Positions 1 through 8,677 of a DNA stretch of 64,000 nt are shown here, one piece after another (position 1 is the first letter of the stretch; each line of letters opens with the position of its first letter). Where the stretch lies: NCBI GenBank assembly GCA_052148715.1, contig JBKQHQ010000130.1, positions 52,152 through 116,151 on the forward strand. Direction: 5' to 3'. Below the pieces are notes generated by a model. That model was not told where the DNA came from and did not search any database. It saw only the letters and a program-made list of their open reading frames with translations. A program made the translations under genes and the position numbers. This stretch comes from JBKQHQ01 sp052148715 (GTDB taxonomy: Bacteria; Pseudomonadota; Alphaproteobacteria; Rhizobiales; Xanthobacteraceae).

Positions 1-563
1 AGCCAATAGGATTCTTTGACCACATGCGCCGCTCTGGTAAAGGCGGCATCGACATCGCCGTACTTGCTGGCGAAAGCGGCGACCAGATTGTCCGCCGCGC
101 CGCTATGGACGGGTGGAGCATCGGCCTCGAGCGCAGCACGGCAATCGGAGACCGCGGTGAGCGCCTCGAGCTCAATCCTCACCAGGCCCGCGGCATCCTC
201 GGCCACATATGCATCCGTGGCTACGACCATGGCGATCGCCTCGCCGACATAGACTGTTTCATCGGCGGCAAGGATGAAGGGATCGCGCTTCTGTTTGTAG
301 AGCTCGTCCGGCAGTGCGACGTCGAGGCGATCGGTCACGGCAACCACGCGCACGTCGTCCACGGTAAGCACGGCCACGACGCCCGGCAGCGCCAAGGCGT
401 GGCTCTTATCGATCGATACGATCCTGGCGTGCGCGCGCGGGCTGCGCACGAAGGCCGCATGCAGCATGCCGGGCAACCGGATGTCGGCGACGAAGCGCGC
501 CTTACCACGCAACAAGTCCCGGTCTTCGATCCGCGCGGTCGACTGGCCGAATGTCTTGGTCAC
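1..563 (-). CDS. Molybdenum hydroxylase large subunit (CoxL/XDH-like), N-terminal part
   Basis: A GTG at 563 opens 187 codons that run off the left edge, so only the N-terminus is present. The reading includes ARIEDRDLLRGKARFVADI, LHAAFVRSPRAHARI, a YVGEAIAMVVA segment and GDVDAAFTRAAHVV. These are the typical first motifs of the xanthine dehydrogenase / CO dehydrogenase large-subunit family, which binds the molybdopterin cofactor and hydroxylates N-heterocycles, aldehydes or similar substrates. The same motifs occur near the start of the complete homologue at 4135-6444. It lies 33 bases beyond the stop of the XRE regulator and in the same frame, probably in one transcript with it. The substrate cannot be told, and medium and small subunits may lie further left. 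Confidence 0.85.
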   Translation of the reverse strand, partial: MTKTFGQSTARIEDRDLLRGKARFVADIRLPGMLHAAFVRSPRAHARIVSIDKSHALALPGVVAVLTVDDVRVVAVTDRLDVALPDELYKQKRDPFILAADETVYVGEAIAMVVATDAYVAEDAAGLVRIELEALTAVSDCRAALEADAPPVHSGAADNLVAAFASKYGDVDAAFTRAAHVVKESYW

Positions 564-596
564 GTTGGTTGCGCCGGAACGCGGATGTTCATCAGA

Positions 597-1559
597 CTAC
601 ATGAGCGAGGCGAGAGGCTTGTTGCCACGCCGTTTGGCGGGTTCCTTGAGCTCGGTGAAATCCTCCTTCTCAAGCGATGTTCCTTTGCTGGTGAGCAGAA
701 GCCGCACAAGATCGGCGGCGGCTTGGCCTTTGAGCGCGCGGCCCCACATTTCGTCGATCGCGGCCTCGTGGAAGGCGAGCGCGTCTGGCGCCGAGGTGAT
801 CATCGCGACGCCCACGCGCACGTTCGGCTCGCCGCCGAGACGGAACGGGCTGAGAACGAGGATGTTGCGGTCCGGCTGGCGGAAAAGCTGGAATCCGGTG
901 TGCGGCAAAGTGTCGGTGACGATCCCGATCTGAATGCCGATCGGCGGATCCTCGATCAGCTTGGTGAAATGTTCGATCTCGGCGCGCGCCAGCGCCTTAC
1001 GCTTTACCACCACGTCTTCGGGCAGGCCGCTGCGGCCGATGAGCCCGTGGTGTAGGAACCGCTCGATCTCCATGGCCGACATCAGGTTAACGATTGCCGG
1101 ACGGCGACGCCGGTAGGTTTCCTTGCGCGCTCGCAAGATCTGCATGATCTTCGGGATGTCGCTCAGCGCGCGCTGGCGATTGGTGACATTCTTGGTGACG
1201 TTCTCGGTCAGCACCTCTTCGAGCGTTGTGTCGAAAGCCTCGGAGGCGAGCAGAAACGAGATCGGCCCCGAGAGCACTATGATGCGCTCAGAAGTTTCCT
1301 CGATTTGCCGTATGCGCTCGAAATAGGTGACCGCCGAAGGAATATATTCGATGCCTACGCCGAGCAGAGTCGGGATCGAGACGCCGAGCAATTCGGCCAG
1401 CCGTTCGAGGGTCTCGATCTTGGCGAGTTCGCCTTTCTCGAAGCGATAGAGCGCCGTGCGCGAGATGCCAAGCTGGCTGGCGATTTCGTCCGCGCTCAGA
1501 CCGGAGCCAAGACGGTAGGCCTTCAATCGGTCGCCGATCTCGTCGTAGCGGAAGACCAT
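597..1559 (-). CDS. XRE-family transcriptional regulator with C-terminal sensory domain
   Basis: A 320-residue protein. Residues about 7-62 form a Cro/CI helix-turn-helix (GLSADEIASQLGISRTALYRFEKGEL, then LERLAELLGVS). The remaining 250 residues have no DNA-binding signature and probably sense a ligand or oligomerise. I start at ATG 1559 because GGAG sits six bases before it; an in-frame TTG at 1571 has no such site. The gene follows the quinone oxidoreductase almost directly and precedes the partial molybdenum hydroxylase, so it is probably a local regulator of this catabolic region. The inducer is unknown. Confidence 0.85.
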   Translation of the reverse strand: MVFRYDEIGDRLKAYRLGSGLSADEIASQLGISRTALYRFEKGELAKIETLERLAELLGVSIPTLLGVGIEYIPSAVTYFERIRQIEETSERIIVLSGPISFLLASEAFDTTLEEVLTENVTKNVTNRQRALSDIPKIMQILRARKETYRRRRPAIVNLMSAMEIERFLHHGLIGRSGLPEDVVVKRKALARAEIEHFTKLIEDPPIGIQIGIVTDTLPHTGFQLFRQPDRNILVLSPFRLGGEPNVRVGVAMITSAPDALAFHEAAIDEMWGRALKGQAAADLVRLLLTSKGTSLEKEDFTELKEPAKRRGNKPLASLM

Positions 1560-1571
1560 CGATCGCTCCAA

Positions 1572-2567
1572 TCAATCCGGATTTGGCACAAGCACGATAC
1601 GACCCCTGACACGTCGGGCTACAATTTCCTGTAGCGCTTGCGCGAACGAGTCGAGGGGATAGGTGACGGTCGCGGCCGGTTTCAGCTTGCCGGCCTCGAA
1701 CAGGCCGAAAATCTCCTGCATGCACTGCGCCATCAGCTCGGGCGTACGCTTGCGATAATCGCTCACCTGCAGGCCGCTGACCTCGATGTTCTTGACCAGC
1801 AGGTAGTTCGCCTTGACGCTCGGAATGCGCCCGGAGGCGAATCCGATCACCACCAGGCGCCCGCGCCAGGCCAGCGCCCGGAGGGCGGCATCGAAGGCAT
1901 CGCCGCCGATCGGATCGATGACAATGTCGACACCCTTGCCGCCGTTTTTGGCGAACACCTGCTCGCGCAAGGCATCGCGCAAATTGTCTTTGGACAGATC
2001 GATGATCTCATCGGCGGCGGCATCAAGGGCGAGCGGGGCTTTGGCGGCATTGGATACGCCGGCCAGCACCCTGGCGCCCATTGCTTTGGCGAGCTGGATC
2101 GCAGCGAGGCCGACGCCGCCGGTGCTGCCGAGAACGAGCACGCTCTCACCTGCGCGGATGCGCGCGCGCTCGCGCAACGCGAACCACGAGGTATCGTAGA
2201 CCAATGCCATGGCGGCGGCATCGACGAAATTCATCGAGGGCGGCAGCTTGAAGCATTGCCGGGCGTCAACGGAAATTTGTTCGGCGTAGCCGCCTTGTTC
2301 GGCCAGCGTCAGCACGCGGTCGCCGACCTTGAGGTCCGTGACGCCCGAACCGAGCGCGCTCACTACGCCGGCCGGAAGCTTGCCCGGCGCGAAAGGTCGT
2401 TCAGGCAGGAATTGATATTTGCCCGTGACCACAAGACTGTCGACATAGTTCACCGCCACCGCCTTGATGGTGACCAGCGCTTCGCCGGGTCCCGGGCTCG
2501 GATTAGGCAGATCGCCAACCGCATGGCTGGCGATCGGTCCGAATTCTCTGACGAGGGCGGCGCGCAT
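1572..2567 (-). CDS. Zinc-free NADPH:quinone oxidoreductase family protein (MDR superfamily)
   Basis: The N-terminal GroES-like fold covers residues about 1-120 (PGEALVTIKAVAVNYVDSLVVTG). A Rossmann NAD(P)-binding domain follows, with VLGSTGGVGLAAIQLAKAMGA and IDPIGGDAFDAALRAL. The catalytic-zinc cysteine/histidine signature of alcohol dehydrogenases is absent, as in the quinone oxidoreductase / enoyl reductase branch. I prefer ATG 2567 (MRAALVREFG), where family alignments normally begin, giving 331 residues. The frame is open back to 2636 and no start has a clear ribosome binding site. It heads a minus-strand operon with the XRE regulator and the partial hydroxylase. The substrate is unknown; with the neighbouring CoA ligase it may act on an enone or quinone intermediate. 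Confidence 0.85.
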   Translation of the reverse strand: MRAALVREFGPIASHAVGDLPNPSPGPGEALVTIKAVAVNYVDSLVVTGKYQFLPERPFAPGKLPAGVVSALGSGVTDLKVGDRVLTLAEQGGYAEQISVDARQCFKLPPSMNFVDAAAMALVYDTSWFALRERARIRAGESVLVLGSTGGVGLAAIQLAKAMGARVLAGVSNAAKAPLALDAAADEIIDLSKDNLRDALREQVFAKNGGKGVDIVIDPIGGDAFDAALRALAWRGRLVVIGFASGRIPSVKANYLLVKNIEVSGLQVSDYRKRTPELMAQCMQEIFGLFEAGKLKPAATVTYPLDSFAQALQEIVARRVRGRIVLVPNPD

Positions 2568-2665
2568 TCTCAGGAAAACCACGGTCGCAATGACCATGTC
2601 ATTTTTAGTACACGTGCCAGATCGGTGCAACGTCAAAAGACCCGCGCGCCGCCACCTTGCGCGAA

Positions 2666-2681
2666 ATATTCTAGGAAATAT
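2666..2681. promoter_or_regulatory. Candidate operator: inverted repeat between divergent catabolic operons
   Basis: The 237-base gap between the oxidoreductase (minus) and the medium subunit gene (plus) contains ATATT-CTAGGA-AATAT, an inverted repeat with 5-bp arms in an A/T-rich patch. The XRE regulator encoded next door is a plausible binder. The arms are short, so this may be chance. Confidence 0.25.
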
Positions 2682-2804
2682 GGTGCTTTACGGGGCGCCT
2701 GAACTATGCGATTCTGACCAATGGGATCTGTAGCAATAAGTGTACAAATGGCCGAGCGCGGCGCTGGCCGGTAGGCGGCGTTTGGAGCAGACTAAGCCCG
2801 CACC

Positions 2805-3659
2805 ATGAAACCGGCCCCCTTCAGCTATCATACGCCGACCTCCGTGGACGAAGCCGTCGCGCTCCTGGCGGAACTCGGTCCGCAGGATGGGCGCATCCTC
2901 GCCGGCGGGCAAAGCCTGGTGCCGACGATGGCCTTTCGCCTTGCGCGGCCGGCGCATCTCATCGACATCAACGGCATCGCCGAGCTGGCGAAGCTTTCCG
3001 TCGAAGGCAAGGTGATCAGCATCGGTGCCTGCGTCCGCCATGCAGCCTTCGAGAGCGACATGCTGACGGGAGCGACCGGAAGGCTGTTGCGTACGGTCGT
3101 GCAGAACATCGCGCATTATCCCATCCGCACCCGCGGCACTTTCTGCGGCAGCGCCGCCAATGCCGATCCGGCGTCGGAGTGGTGCTGCGTCATGGTCGCC
3201 TTGGACGGCGCCGTGGTCTTGCGCAGCCAGCGCGGCGCGCGGCGCGTTCGCGCGGCGCAGTTCTTTCAAGGCGTGATGACGACGGCGCTGAAAGAAGACG
3301 AACTCGTCGTCTCCGTCGATCTGCCGATGCTGCCCGAGGACACGCGCACCGGCTTTGTCGAGTTCAGCCGGCGCAAGGGCGATTTCGCCATCGCCATGGC
3401 GCTGGCGGCCTACCGGCTCGAGAACGATGCCATGGTCGATCCCCACCTTGCGGTCGGCGGGGCCGAGCCGCACGCGCGCCGTCTGACCGAAGCGGAGGAC
3501 GTGTTGCGCGGGCGTGCTCCCGGCGCGGAGGTCTTTGCCGCCGCGGCTGCTGCCGCCGCCGCGGCGGTCGATCCCATGGAAGACATCAACAACACCGCCG
3601 CCTATCGCCGCGGGCTGGTGCGCACGCTGGCGCAGCGCGCGCTGGAGAACGCACAATGA
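2805..3659 (+). CDS. Molybdenum hydroxylase FAD-binding medium subunit (CoxM-like)
   Basis: 284 residues, the usual length for CoxM/CutM-type subunits. The FAD pyrophosphate loop is AGGQSLVPTMAFRLARP (about residues 30-47). The second FAD motif normally reads TxGGxxxxADP; here it is TRGTFCGSAANADPASEW, with a substituted first glycine. The C-terminal domain resembles the CO_deh_flav_C fold (FVEFSRRKGDFAIAMALAAYRL). The subunit carries FAD and passes electrons from the iron-sulfur subunit to an acceptor. It starts a tight medium-small-large operon: its TGA overlaps the ATG of the small subunit. Near the C-terminus there is an alanine run before a conserved-looking tail. Confidence 0.93.
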   Translation: MKPAPFSYHTPTSVDEAVALLAELGPQDGRILAGGQSLVPTMAFRLARPAHLIDINGIAELAKLSVEGKVISIGACVRHAAFESDMLTGATGRLLRTVVQNIAHYPIRTRGTFCGSAANADPASEWCCVMVALDGAVVLRSQRGARRVRAAQFFQGVMTTALKEDELVVSVDLPMLPEDTRTGFVEFSRRKGDFAIAMALAAYRLENDAMVDPHLAVGGAEPHARRLTEAEDVLRGRAPGAEVFAAAAAAAAAAVDPMEDINNTAAYRRGLVRTLAQRALENAQ

Positions 3660-4138
3660 GCGAGCGGCGCGCGATCACGCTGACCATCAACGGCACAGCG
3701 CATACGGTGACCGTCGAGCCGCGCCGCACGCTCGTCGACGTCATCCGCGATGACTGCGGGCTGACCGGCACGCATATCGGCTGCGAACATGGGGTCTGCG
3801 GCGCTTGCACGGTGGTCGTCGACGACGAGCCGGTGCGCTCCTGCCTGATGTTCGCGGTGCAGGCGGACGGGCGCAGCATCCGCACCGTCGAAGGCCTGCA
3901 GCACGGCGACGAATTGCATCCGCTGCAAACAGCCTTCATGCGCCATCACGCCTTGCAATGCGGTTTCTGCACGCCGGGATTCCTGATGCTCGCCGTCGGT
4001 GTATTGGAGAAGCGGCCCGACCTGGGTGACGAGGAACTTGTGGACATTCTTTCCGCCAACCTGTGCCGCTGCACCGGCTATGAGAACATCATCAAGGCCG
4101 TACGGGCGGCCGCGGCCGACATGAAAGCGCCGGCGTGA
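3656..4138 (+). CDS. Molybdenum hydroxylase [2Fe-2S] small subunit (CoxS-like)
   Basis: 160 residues starting at ATG 3656, which overlaps the medium subunit stop (ATGA). The N-terminal plant-type ferredoxin domain holds the first cluster, CEHGVCGACTVVVDDEPVRSC. The C-terminal helical domain holds the second, with CGFC (in QCGFCTPGFLML) and CRC (in NLCRCTGYENI). All eight cysteine ligands are present. The subunit relays electrons from the molybdenum site in the large subunit to FAD in the medium subunit. Its stop overlaps the GTG start of the large subunit, indicating translational coupling. Confidence 0.95.
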   Translation: MSERRAITLTINGTAHTVTVEPRRTLVDVIRDDCGLTGTHIGCEHGVCGACTVVVDDEPVRSCLMFAVQADGRSIRTVEGLQHGDELHPLQTAFMRHHALQCGFCTPGFLMLAVGVLEKRPDLGDEELVDILSANLCRCTGYENIIKAVRAAAADMKAPA

Positions 4139-6444
4139 CCGCCAAGCCGACATCCTGGATCGGCGCCTCGGTCGAGCGGCTGGAGGATTTGCCCCTCGTT
4201 ACCGGACGCGGACGTTTCGCGGGCGACGTATCCTTTTCGCATCAATTGCACATGCGCATGGTGCGGTCGTCTTACGCACATGGCCGCCTCAAGGCGGTCG
4301 ATACGGCGGAAGCGCGGGCACTGCCGGGCGTGATCGCGATGTGGACGGCGGACGACATCGCCGAGCTGTCGCCGATCGAGTTCCGCGAAGGGCCGAACGA
4401 GAAGCTGGCGCCGTTCCGTCAGCCGGTGCTGGCCAAGGATTACGTGCGCTATGCCGGCGAGCCGGTGGCGGCCGTATTCGCCGTCGATCCTTACATCGCG
4501 GAAGATGCGGCGGAGCTCGTGACCATCGATGTGGAAGAGCTGGAGCCGGTGATCGATGCCTCGGTGCCGGCTAGCGAGTTCGGGGCAGGGCTGACCACGG
4601 AGCCAACGATTTGCCGCCAAGGCTACGGGAACGTCGCCGCGGCCTTCAAGGATGCAAGGACGATCGTCGAGCTGGATTTGTCGGTCGGCCGCCATTCGGG
4701 CGTGCCGCTGGAAACGCGCGGCGCCATCGGCCGCTACGATGCGGCGCGCGACGTCCTCGAGTTGCATGGCGCGGCCAAGGTGCCCCACAGGAATCGCGAG
4801 ACATTGGCGCGGATGCTCGGGCGCAGCACCGCCGGCATCCATCTCTACGAAGGTCATGTCGGCGGTGGCTTCGGCGTGCGCGGAGAGATTTACCCGGAGG
4901 ATATTCTCGTGCTCATCGCAGCGATGCGTCTCGGCCGTCCGGTCAAATGGCTGGAAGACCGCCGCGAGCACATGATCGCCGCCAATCATTCGCGCCAGCA
5001 GCGCCATTGCATCCGTGCCGCAGTCGACGCCGACGGCCGTTTGATCGGTATCGACGACGATTTCTTCCACGACCAGGGTGCTTACATCCGTACCCACGGC
5101 ACGCGCGTCGCAGACACGTCCTGCGGTATTCTCCCGGGCCCTTACCGTCTGCCGCATTTCCGCGTGAACGGTCATATCCGCCTCACGAACAAGACGCCGG
5201 CCGCTACCTACCGTTCACCCGGCCGTTACGAGACCAATTTCGTGCGCGAGCGGCTGATGGACGCCATCGCGTTCAAGCTCGGTCTTTCGCGCGTCGAGGT
5301 CCGGCGGCGCAATCTGATCAGCCCGGACGAGATGCCTTATAGGCGTCCGCTCGTCGCGCTGGGTGACGAGGTCGTGCTTGATTCCGGCAACTATGAGGGC
5401 ATCTTGAACAAAGCCCTCGAACGCTGCCAATGGGACAAGCTCGAATGCGAGGTCGCCGAACGGCGCAGGTCCGGCGAATACATCGGCCTCGGCCTCGCCA
5501 TGTATGTCGAGAAAAGCGGCCTCGGCCCGACCGACGGCGCGCGCGTCAATGTGCACACCAGCGGCGAGGTCGAGGTCATCACCGGCGGCGCCTCGGTCGG
5601 CCAAGGCTTTGAAACCGTCATCGCGCAGGTCTGCGCCGAGACGCTCGGCGTCGACTATCGCCGCGTGCGCGTCGTGCACGGCAGAACGGATCGCATCGAA
5701 TACGGCGTCGGTGCGCATGCGGCGCGCGCGACTGTGATGACAGCCAACGCGACTGCTGTCGCGGCCGGCAAGGCGCGCGTCAAGGCCCTCGACATGGCCG
5801 CACAGCTTCTGCAGGCAGACGCGTCCGCCCTTACCGTCATCAATGGCAGCGTCGGTCGCGTCGATGGGACCGGGGCAAGCATCAGCCTGGGCGATCTCGC
5901 GCAGCACCTGCAGCCGGCGTCGCCGACGCGTGGCGACCGCGATCCCGGCCTCGTCGCTGAGGGCTGGTTCAACGCCATACACATGACGTATCCCTACGGC
6001 GTGCAGATCGCGCTGGTGAAGATCGACTCCGGCACGGGCGCCGTACACATCGAGAAGATGCTCATCGCCTTTGACGTTGGGCGCGCAATCAACCCAATGC
6101 TGGTGCGCGGCCAGCTTGTTGGTGGCTTCGCCCAGGGATTGGGCGGCGCGTTGTTCGAGGAATTCCGGTACGATGAGCGCGGCCAGCCACTGTCGGTCAC
6201 CCTCGCGGACTATCTGGTGCCGACGGCGCACGAAATGCCGGAGGTGGATATTTTGCTGACCGAGGATGCGCCGAGCCCGTGCAATCCGCTCGGCATCAAG
6301 GGCGCAGGCGAAGGCGGCGTCGCTGCCGTCGGCGCCGTGATCGCCTCCGCGGTGGACGACGCGCTCGGCGGCAAGGGTCTGATCACGCAGATCCCGATTA
6401 CGCCGCAGGCTGTTAAAGCGATCATCGACGAACAGGAGGCGTAA
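4135..6444 (+). CDS. Molybdenum hydroxylase large subunit, molybdopterin-binding (CoxL/XDH-like)
   Basis: 769 residues from GTG 4135, overlapping the small subunit stop. It has the Ald_Xan_dh_C domain at the N-terminus (RLEDLPLVTGRGRFAGDV) and the molybdopterin-binding halves after it, including GHVGGGFGVRGEIYPED and GGASVGQGFETVIAQ. The catalytic glutamate is expected in GIKGAGEGGVAAVG near the C-terminus. The active-site loop reads ATYRSPGRYE. It lacks the AYRCSFR signature of form I CO dehydrogenase, so CO oxidation is unlikely. It probably hydroxylates an aromatic heterocycle or aldehyde that cannot be identified here. This is the second such enzyme in the window; the other lies at the left edge on the opposite strand. 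Confidence 0.93.
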   Translation: MTAKPTSWIGASVERLEDLPLVTGRGRFAGDVSFSHQLHMRMVRSSYAHGRLKAVDTAEARALPGVIAMWTADDIAELSPIEFREGPNEKLAPFRQPVLAKDYVRYAGEPVAAVFAVDPYIAEDAAELVTIDVEELEPVIDASVPASEFGAGLTTEPTICRQGYGNVAAAFKDARTIVELDLSVGRHSGVPLETRGAIGRYDAARDVLELHGAAKVPHRNRETLARMLGRSTAGIHLYEGHVGGGFGVRGEIYPEDILVLIAAMRLGRPVKWLEDRREHMIAANHSRQQRHCIRAAVDADGRLIGIDDDFFHDQGAYIRTHGTRVADTSCGILPGPYRLPHFRVNGHIRLTNKTPAATYRSPGRYETNFVRERLMDAIAFKLGLSRVEVRRRNLISPDEMPYRRPLVALGDEVVLDSGNYEGILNKALERCQWDKLECEVAERRRSGEYIGLGLAMYVEKSGLGPTDGARVNVHTSGEVEVITGGASVGQGFETVIAQVCAETLGVDYRRVRVVHGRTDRIEYGVGAHAARATVMTANATAVAAGKARVKALDMAAQLLQADASALTVINGSVGRVDGTGASISLGDLAQHLQPASPTRGDRDPGLVAEGWFNAIHMTYPYGVQIALVKIDSGTGAVHIEKMLIAFDVGRAINPMLVRGQLVGGFAQGLGGALFEEFRYDERGQPLSVTLADYLVPTAHEMPEVDILLTEDAPSPCNPLGIKGAGEGGVAAVGAVIASAVDDALGGKGLITQIPITPQAVKAIIDEQEA

Positions 6445-6519
6445 GCAGTTTTGCAGGACGGCGCACCAGCAAGCGAGCGCTCTCGGCTCAGCCTGCCGAC
6501 CGCATTGATGGTCTGTGGT

Positions 6520-7491
6520 TCAGTTGATCTTGATCTTGGCGTCTTCGATTACTTTCTTCCACTTCTCGAAGTCGGCCTTGACAAACGCTGCGCCCTCTTC
6601 GGCCGAGGTGCCGCGCGATTCGACGCCAAAATTGGCGAACGCTGCCTTCAACTCAGGGCTATGTAGGGCGGACTTGATCGCTTCATTCAACCTCGCCCGA
6701 ACATCGGCCGGTACCCCCGCGGGAGTGAAGGCGGCGAGCCAGAGATCGACGGTGAAGTCCTTGATACCCGCTTCCTGTATCGTCGGTTTATCAGGATAGA
6801 CCGGGCTGCGTCTCTGCCCGGTGGTGGCGAGCGGCAGTACCTTGTTGCCGGAGGTAAACGGCAGCGCACCGGCGATGCTGCTGAACGCGAACTGCACCTT
6901 GTTCGTCATCATGTCCGTGTAAGATGCTCCAATGCCCTTATACGGTACGTGGGTCGCCTCGATGCCGGTTCGCTGCTTGAACAACTCGCCGGCGAGATGC
7001 GGCGTCGTCCCGACCCCGGCCGAGGCGAAGTTCAGCTTGCCGGGGTTAGCCTTGGCATAGGCGACGAAGTCGGCGAACGTGTTTACGTCGAGCTGCGGTG
7101 CGACGACCAGCACTAGGGGCGAAGAGCTCACGACCGAAATGGTGTCAAGCTGCTTGAAGAGATCGTACGGAACCTGCTCCTGGAGGGTCGGGTTGATGAC
7201 GATCGCGGGATCCATCAGGAGCAGCGTATAGCCGTCCGGCAGGGATCGCGCCACCACGTCAGTGCCCACAATGCCGCCTGCGCCGGGCCTGTTTTCGGGA
7301 ATGAGCGGCTGGCCGAGGACGTCACCGATTTGCTGCGCCAGGATGCGGCCGACAGCATCGACAATTCCTCCCGGATTGTATGGAAGGATGAGCTTGATCG
7401 GCTTGGTCGGATAGGTCTGCGCCAAACCGACGGCAGGGAGAAGCGCCCCGCAGATGGCGGCGAACGTCAATGCCAAGAGTTTCGTTTTCAT
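6520..7491 (-). CDS. Bug-type (tripartite tricarboxylate transporter family) substrate-binding protein
   Basis: A 323-residue secreted protein. The signal peptide is MKTKLLALTFAAICGALLPA with a cleavage-like GLAQ. The mature part has the Bug signature: YPTKPIKLILPYNPGGIVDAVGR, then PENRPGAGGIVGTDVVARS and FASAGVGTTPHLAGELF. ATG 7491 is chosen because AGAGG lies nine bases upstream; the ATG at 7500 has AGAGG directly abutting it. Bug proteins bind carboxylates and aromatic acids in the periplasm. No TctA/TctB membrane genes are present here, which is usual for this expanded family. The gene is convergent with the molybdenum hydroxylase operon. Confidence 0.92.
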   Translation of the reverse strand: MKTKLLALTFAAICGALLPAVGLAQTYPTKPIKLILPYNPGGIVDAVGRILAQQIGDVLGQPLIPENRPGAGGIVGTDVVARSLPDGYTLLLMDPAIVINPTLQEQVPYDLFKQLDTISVVSSSPLVLVVAPQLDVNTFADFVAYAKANPGKLNFASAGVGTTPHLAGELFKQRTGIEATHVPYKGIGASYTDMMTNKVQFAFSSIAGALPFTSGNKVLPLATTGQRRSPVYPDKPTIQEAGIKDFTVDLWLAAFTPAGVPADVRARLNEAIKSALHSPELKAAFANFGVESRGTSAEEGAAFVKADFEKWKKVIEDAKIKIN

Positions 7492-7608
7492 AATTCTCAT
7501 CCTCTTGTTCCAGCCTCATCGTTTACGCAGCAGCTCATTGGCCTCTTCTTTATCACTTAAGCACGGAACCGAAGAAATCAGGATCTATTTGTTTATTATT
7601 CGACGCCG

Positions 7609-8571
7609 TCACGGCTTGGTTGAAATCTGAATCAGGTCGTCAATCTGACTTTGCGAAAGCGGCGCAGAGAGCACATGAAAGGCGATTGCGTCGGCCATTA
7701 TCTGATCGATACCGGAAACACGGTCAGGCGATTCCGCCGCCTCGGGCACGAAGGTATCCCGTATCTGACGGGCCAAGTCTTCGGGGACTTTGCTATATTC
7801 CGAGAAGATGCGAATGCCGCGCGGGTCGGAATACAGGAACTCGTAACTCTCGCGATAGGCTTCGGTGAAGCGCTTCATCACATCGCGCCGCTGCTGCAGC
7901 GCGTTCGCATTGGCGATGTGGACGCGGAGGGTCTGATGGACCATGGAGGGCGCATCGTTGCCGCGCGCGATCAAGCGGATCTTGCCTTCCTGCACCGCCT
8001 GCAAGCCGAACGGCGGCGATGCCCAGCCCACGTCGATCTGGCCACTCATCGCCTGGGTGAAGGTGACTGCGCTTGCGCCGGTCGCCACCGGCGTCGTCTT
8101 GGTGTCAAAGTGCTTGATGAGCGCGAGCAGGGCGATGTGGGTGGAAGCGCCGATGGTGGAGAAGCCCGCCGTCTTGCCGTCGGTGTCCCGGAAAGACCGG
8201 ATCGGCGAATTGACCGGGACATACCAGTAGAGGTCGCCGGCACCGGTCGTGCCCGCAGCAAGGATTCGAACAGGCGCGCCCTTTGCGTAGGCGCCCATCA
8301 CCGCTTGCGTGCCGGCAGCGATGCCGATGTCGGCGCTGCCGGAGATGACCGCCTGCATCGTCTCGCCGCCCCCTTGCGTATAAAGGATTTCAAGCTGGAG
8401 CCCGTGACCAGCGAAAATGCCGGCTCGCTGGCCGACTTCGGGAATCGACGTGTCCCAATTGTTGGGCGCGCCCACGGCGAGCTTGAGGATGTCGGCCGCG
8501 AACGAAGCTGCCGGTGTCGCGAGCACCAGAAGCCAAACAGCGAGCGATCGAAAGCCGCGCGACGCGGACAT
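7609..8571 (-). CDS. ABC-type substrate-binding protein (NMT1/SsuA-like)
   Basis: 320 residues. A Sec signal peptide (SLAVWLLVLATPAASFAAD) precedes a periplasmic binding fold, with KLAVGAPNNWDTSIPEVGQRAGIF and SGSADIGIAAGTQAVMGAYAKGAPVRIL typical of the nitrate/sulfonate/taurine and thiamine-precursor binding family. ATG 8571 has GGAGG five bases upstream and is preferred over the GTG at 8583. No permease or ATPase gene lies beside it, so it is an orphan that must work with components elsewhere or act as a sensor. It sits between the Bug protein and the CoA ligase, suggesting a related catabolic substrate. The ligand is unknown. Confidence 0.9.
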   Translation of the reverse strand: MSASRGFRSLAVWLLVLATPAASFAADILKLAVGAPNNWDTSIPEVGQRAGIFAGHGLQLEILYTQGGGETMQAVISGSADIGIAAGTQAVMGAYAKGAPVRILAAGTTGAGDLYWYVPVNSPIRSFRDTDGKTAGFSTIGASTHIALLALIKHFDTKTTPVATGASAVTFTQAMSGQIDVGWASPPFGLQAVQEGKIRLIARGNDAPSMVHQTLRVHIANANALQQRRDVMKRFTEAYRESYEFLYSDPRGIRIFSEYSKVPEDLARQIRDTFVPEAAESPDRVSGIDQIMADAIAFHVLSAPLSQSQIDDLIQISTKP

Positions 8572-8677
8572 TAGCGCCTCCACTCACGCCAGCCCGTGGC
8601 CATCCGCACTCTTTTCACTTGACGAAACATACGCCGCTCCATCTCCTCGCCTCGACGCCGGGGGCGCCGATGCTTGC

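Noticed and set aside
24..1055. Plus-strand open frame of 343 codons
   Set aside because: It is antisense to the partial molybdenum hydroxylase and the XRE gene, which have clear motifs. High GC gives long antisense frames.
1638..2702. Plus-strand open frame of 354 codons
   Set aside because: Antisense to the quinone oxidoreductase; no domain.
4135..6444. Carbon monoxide dehydrogenase
   Set aside because: The medium-small-large order fits, but the AYRCSFR active-site loop of form I is replaced by TYRSPGR.
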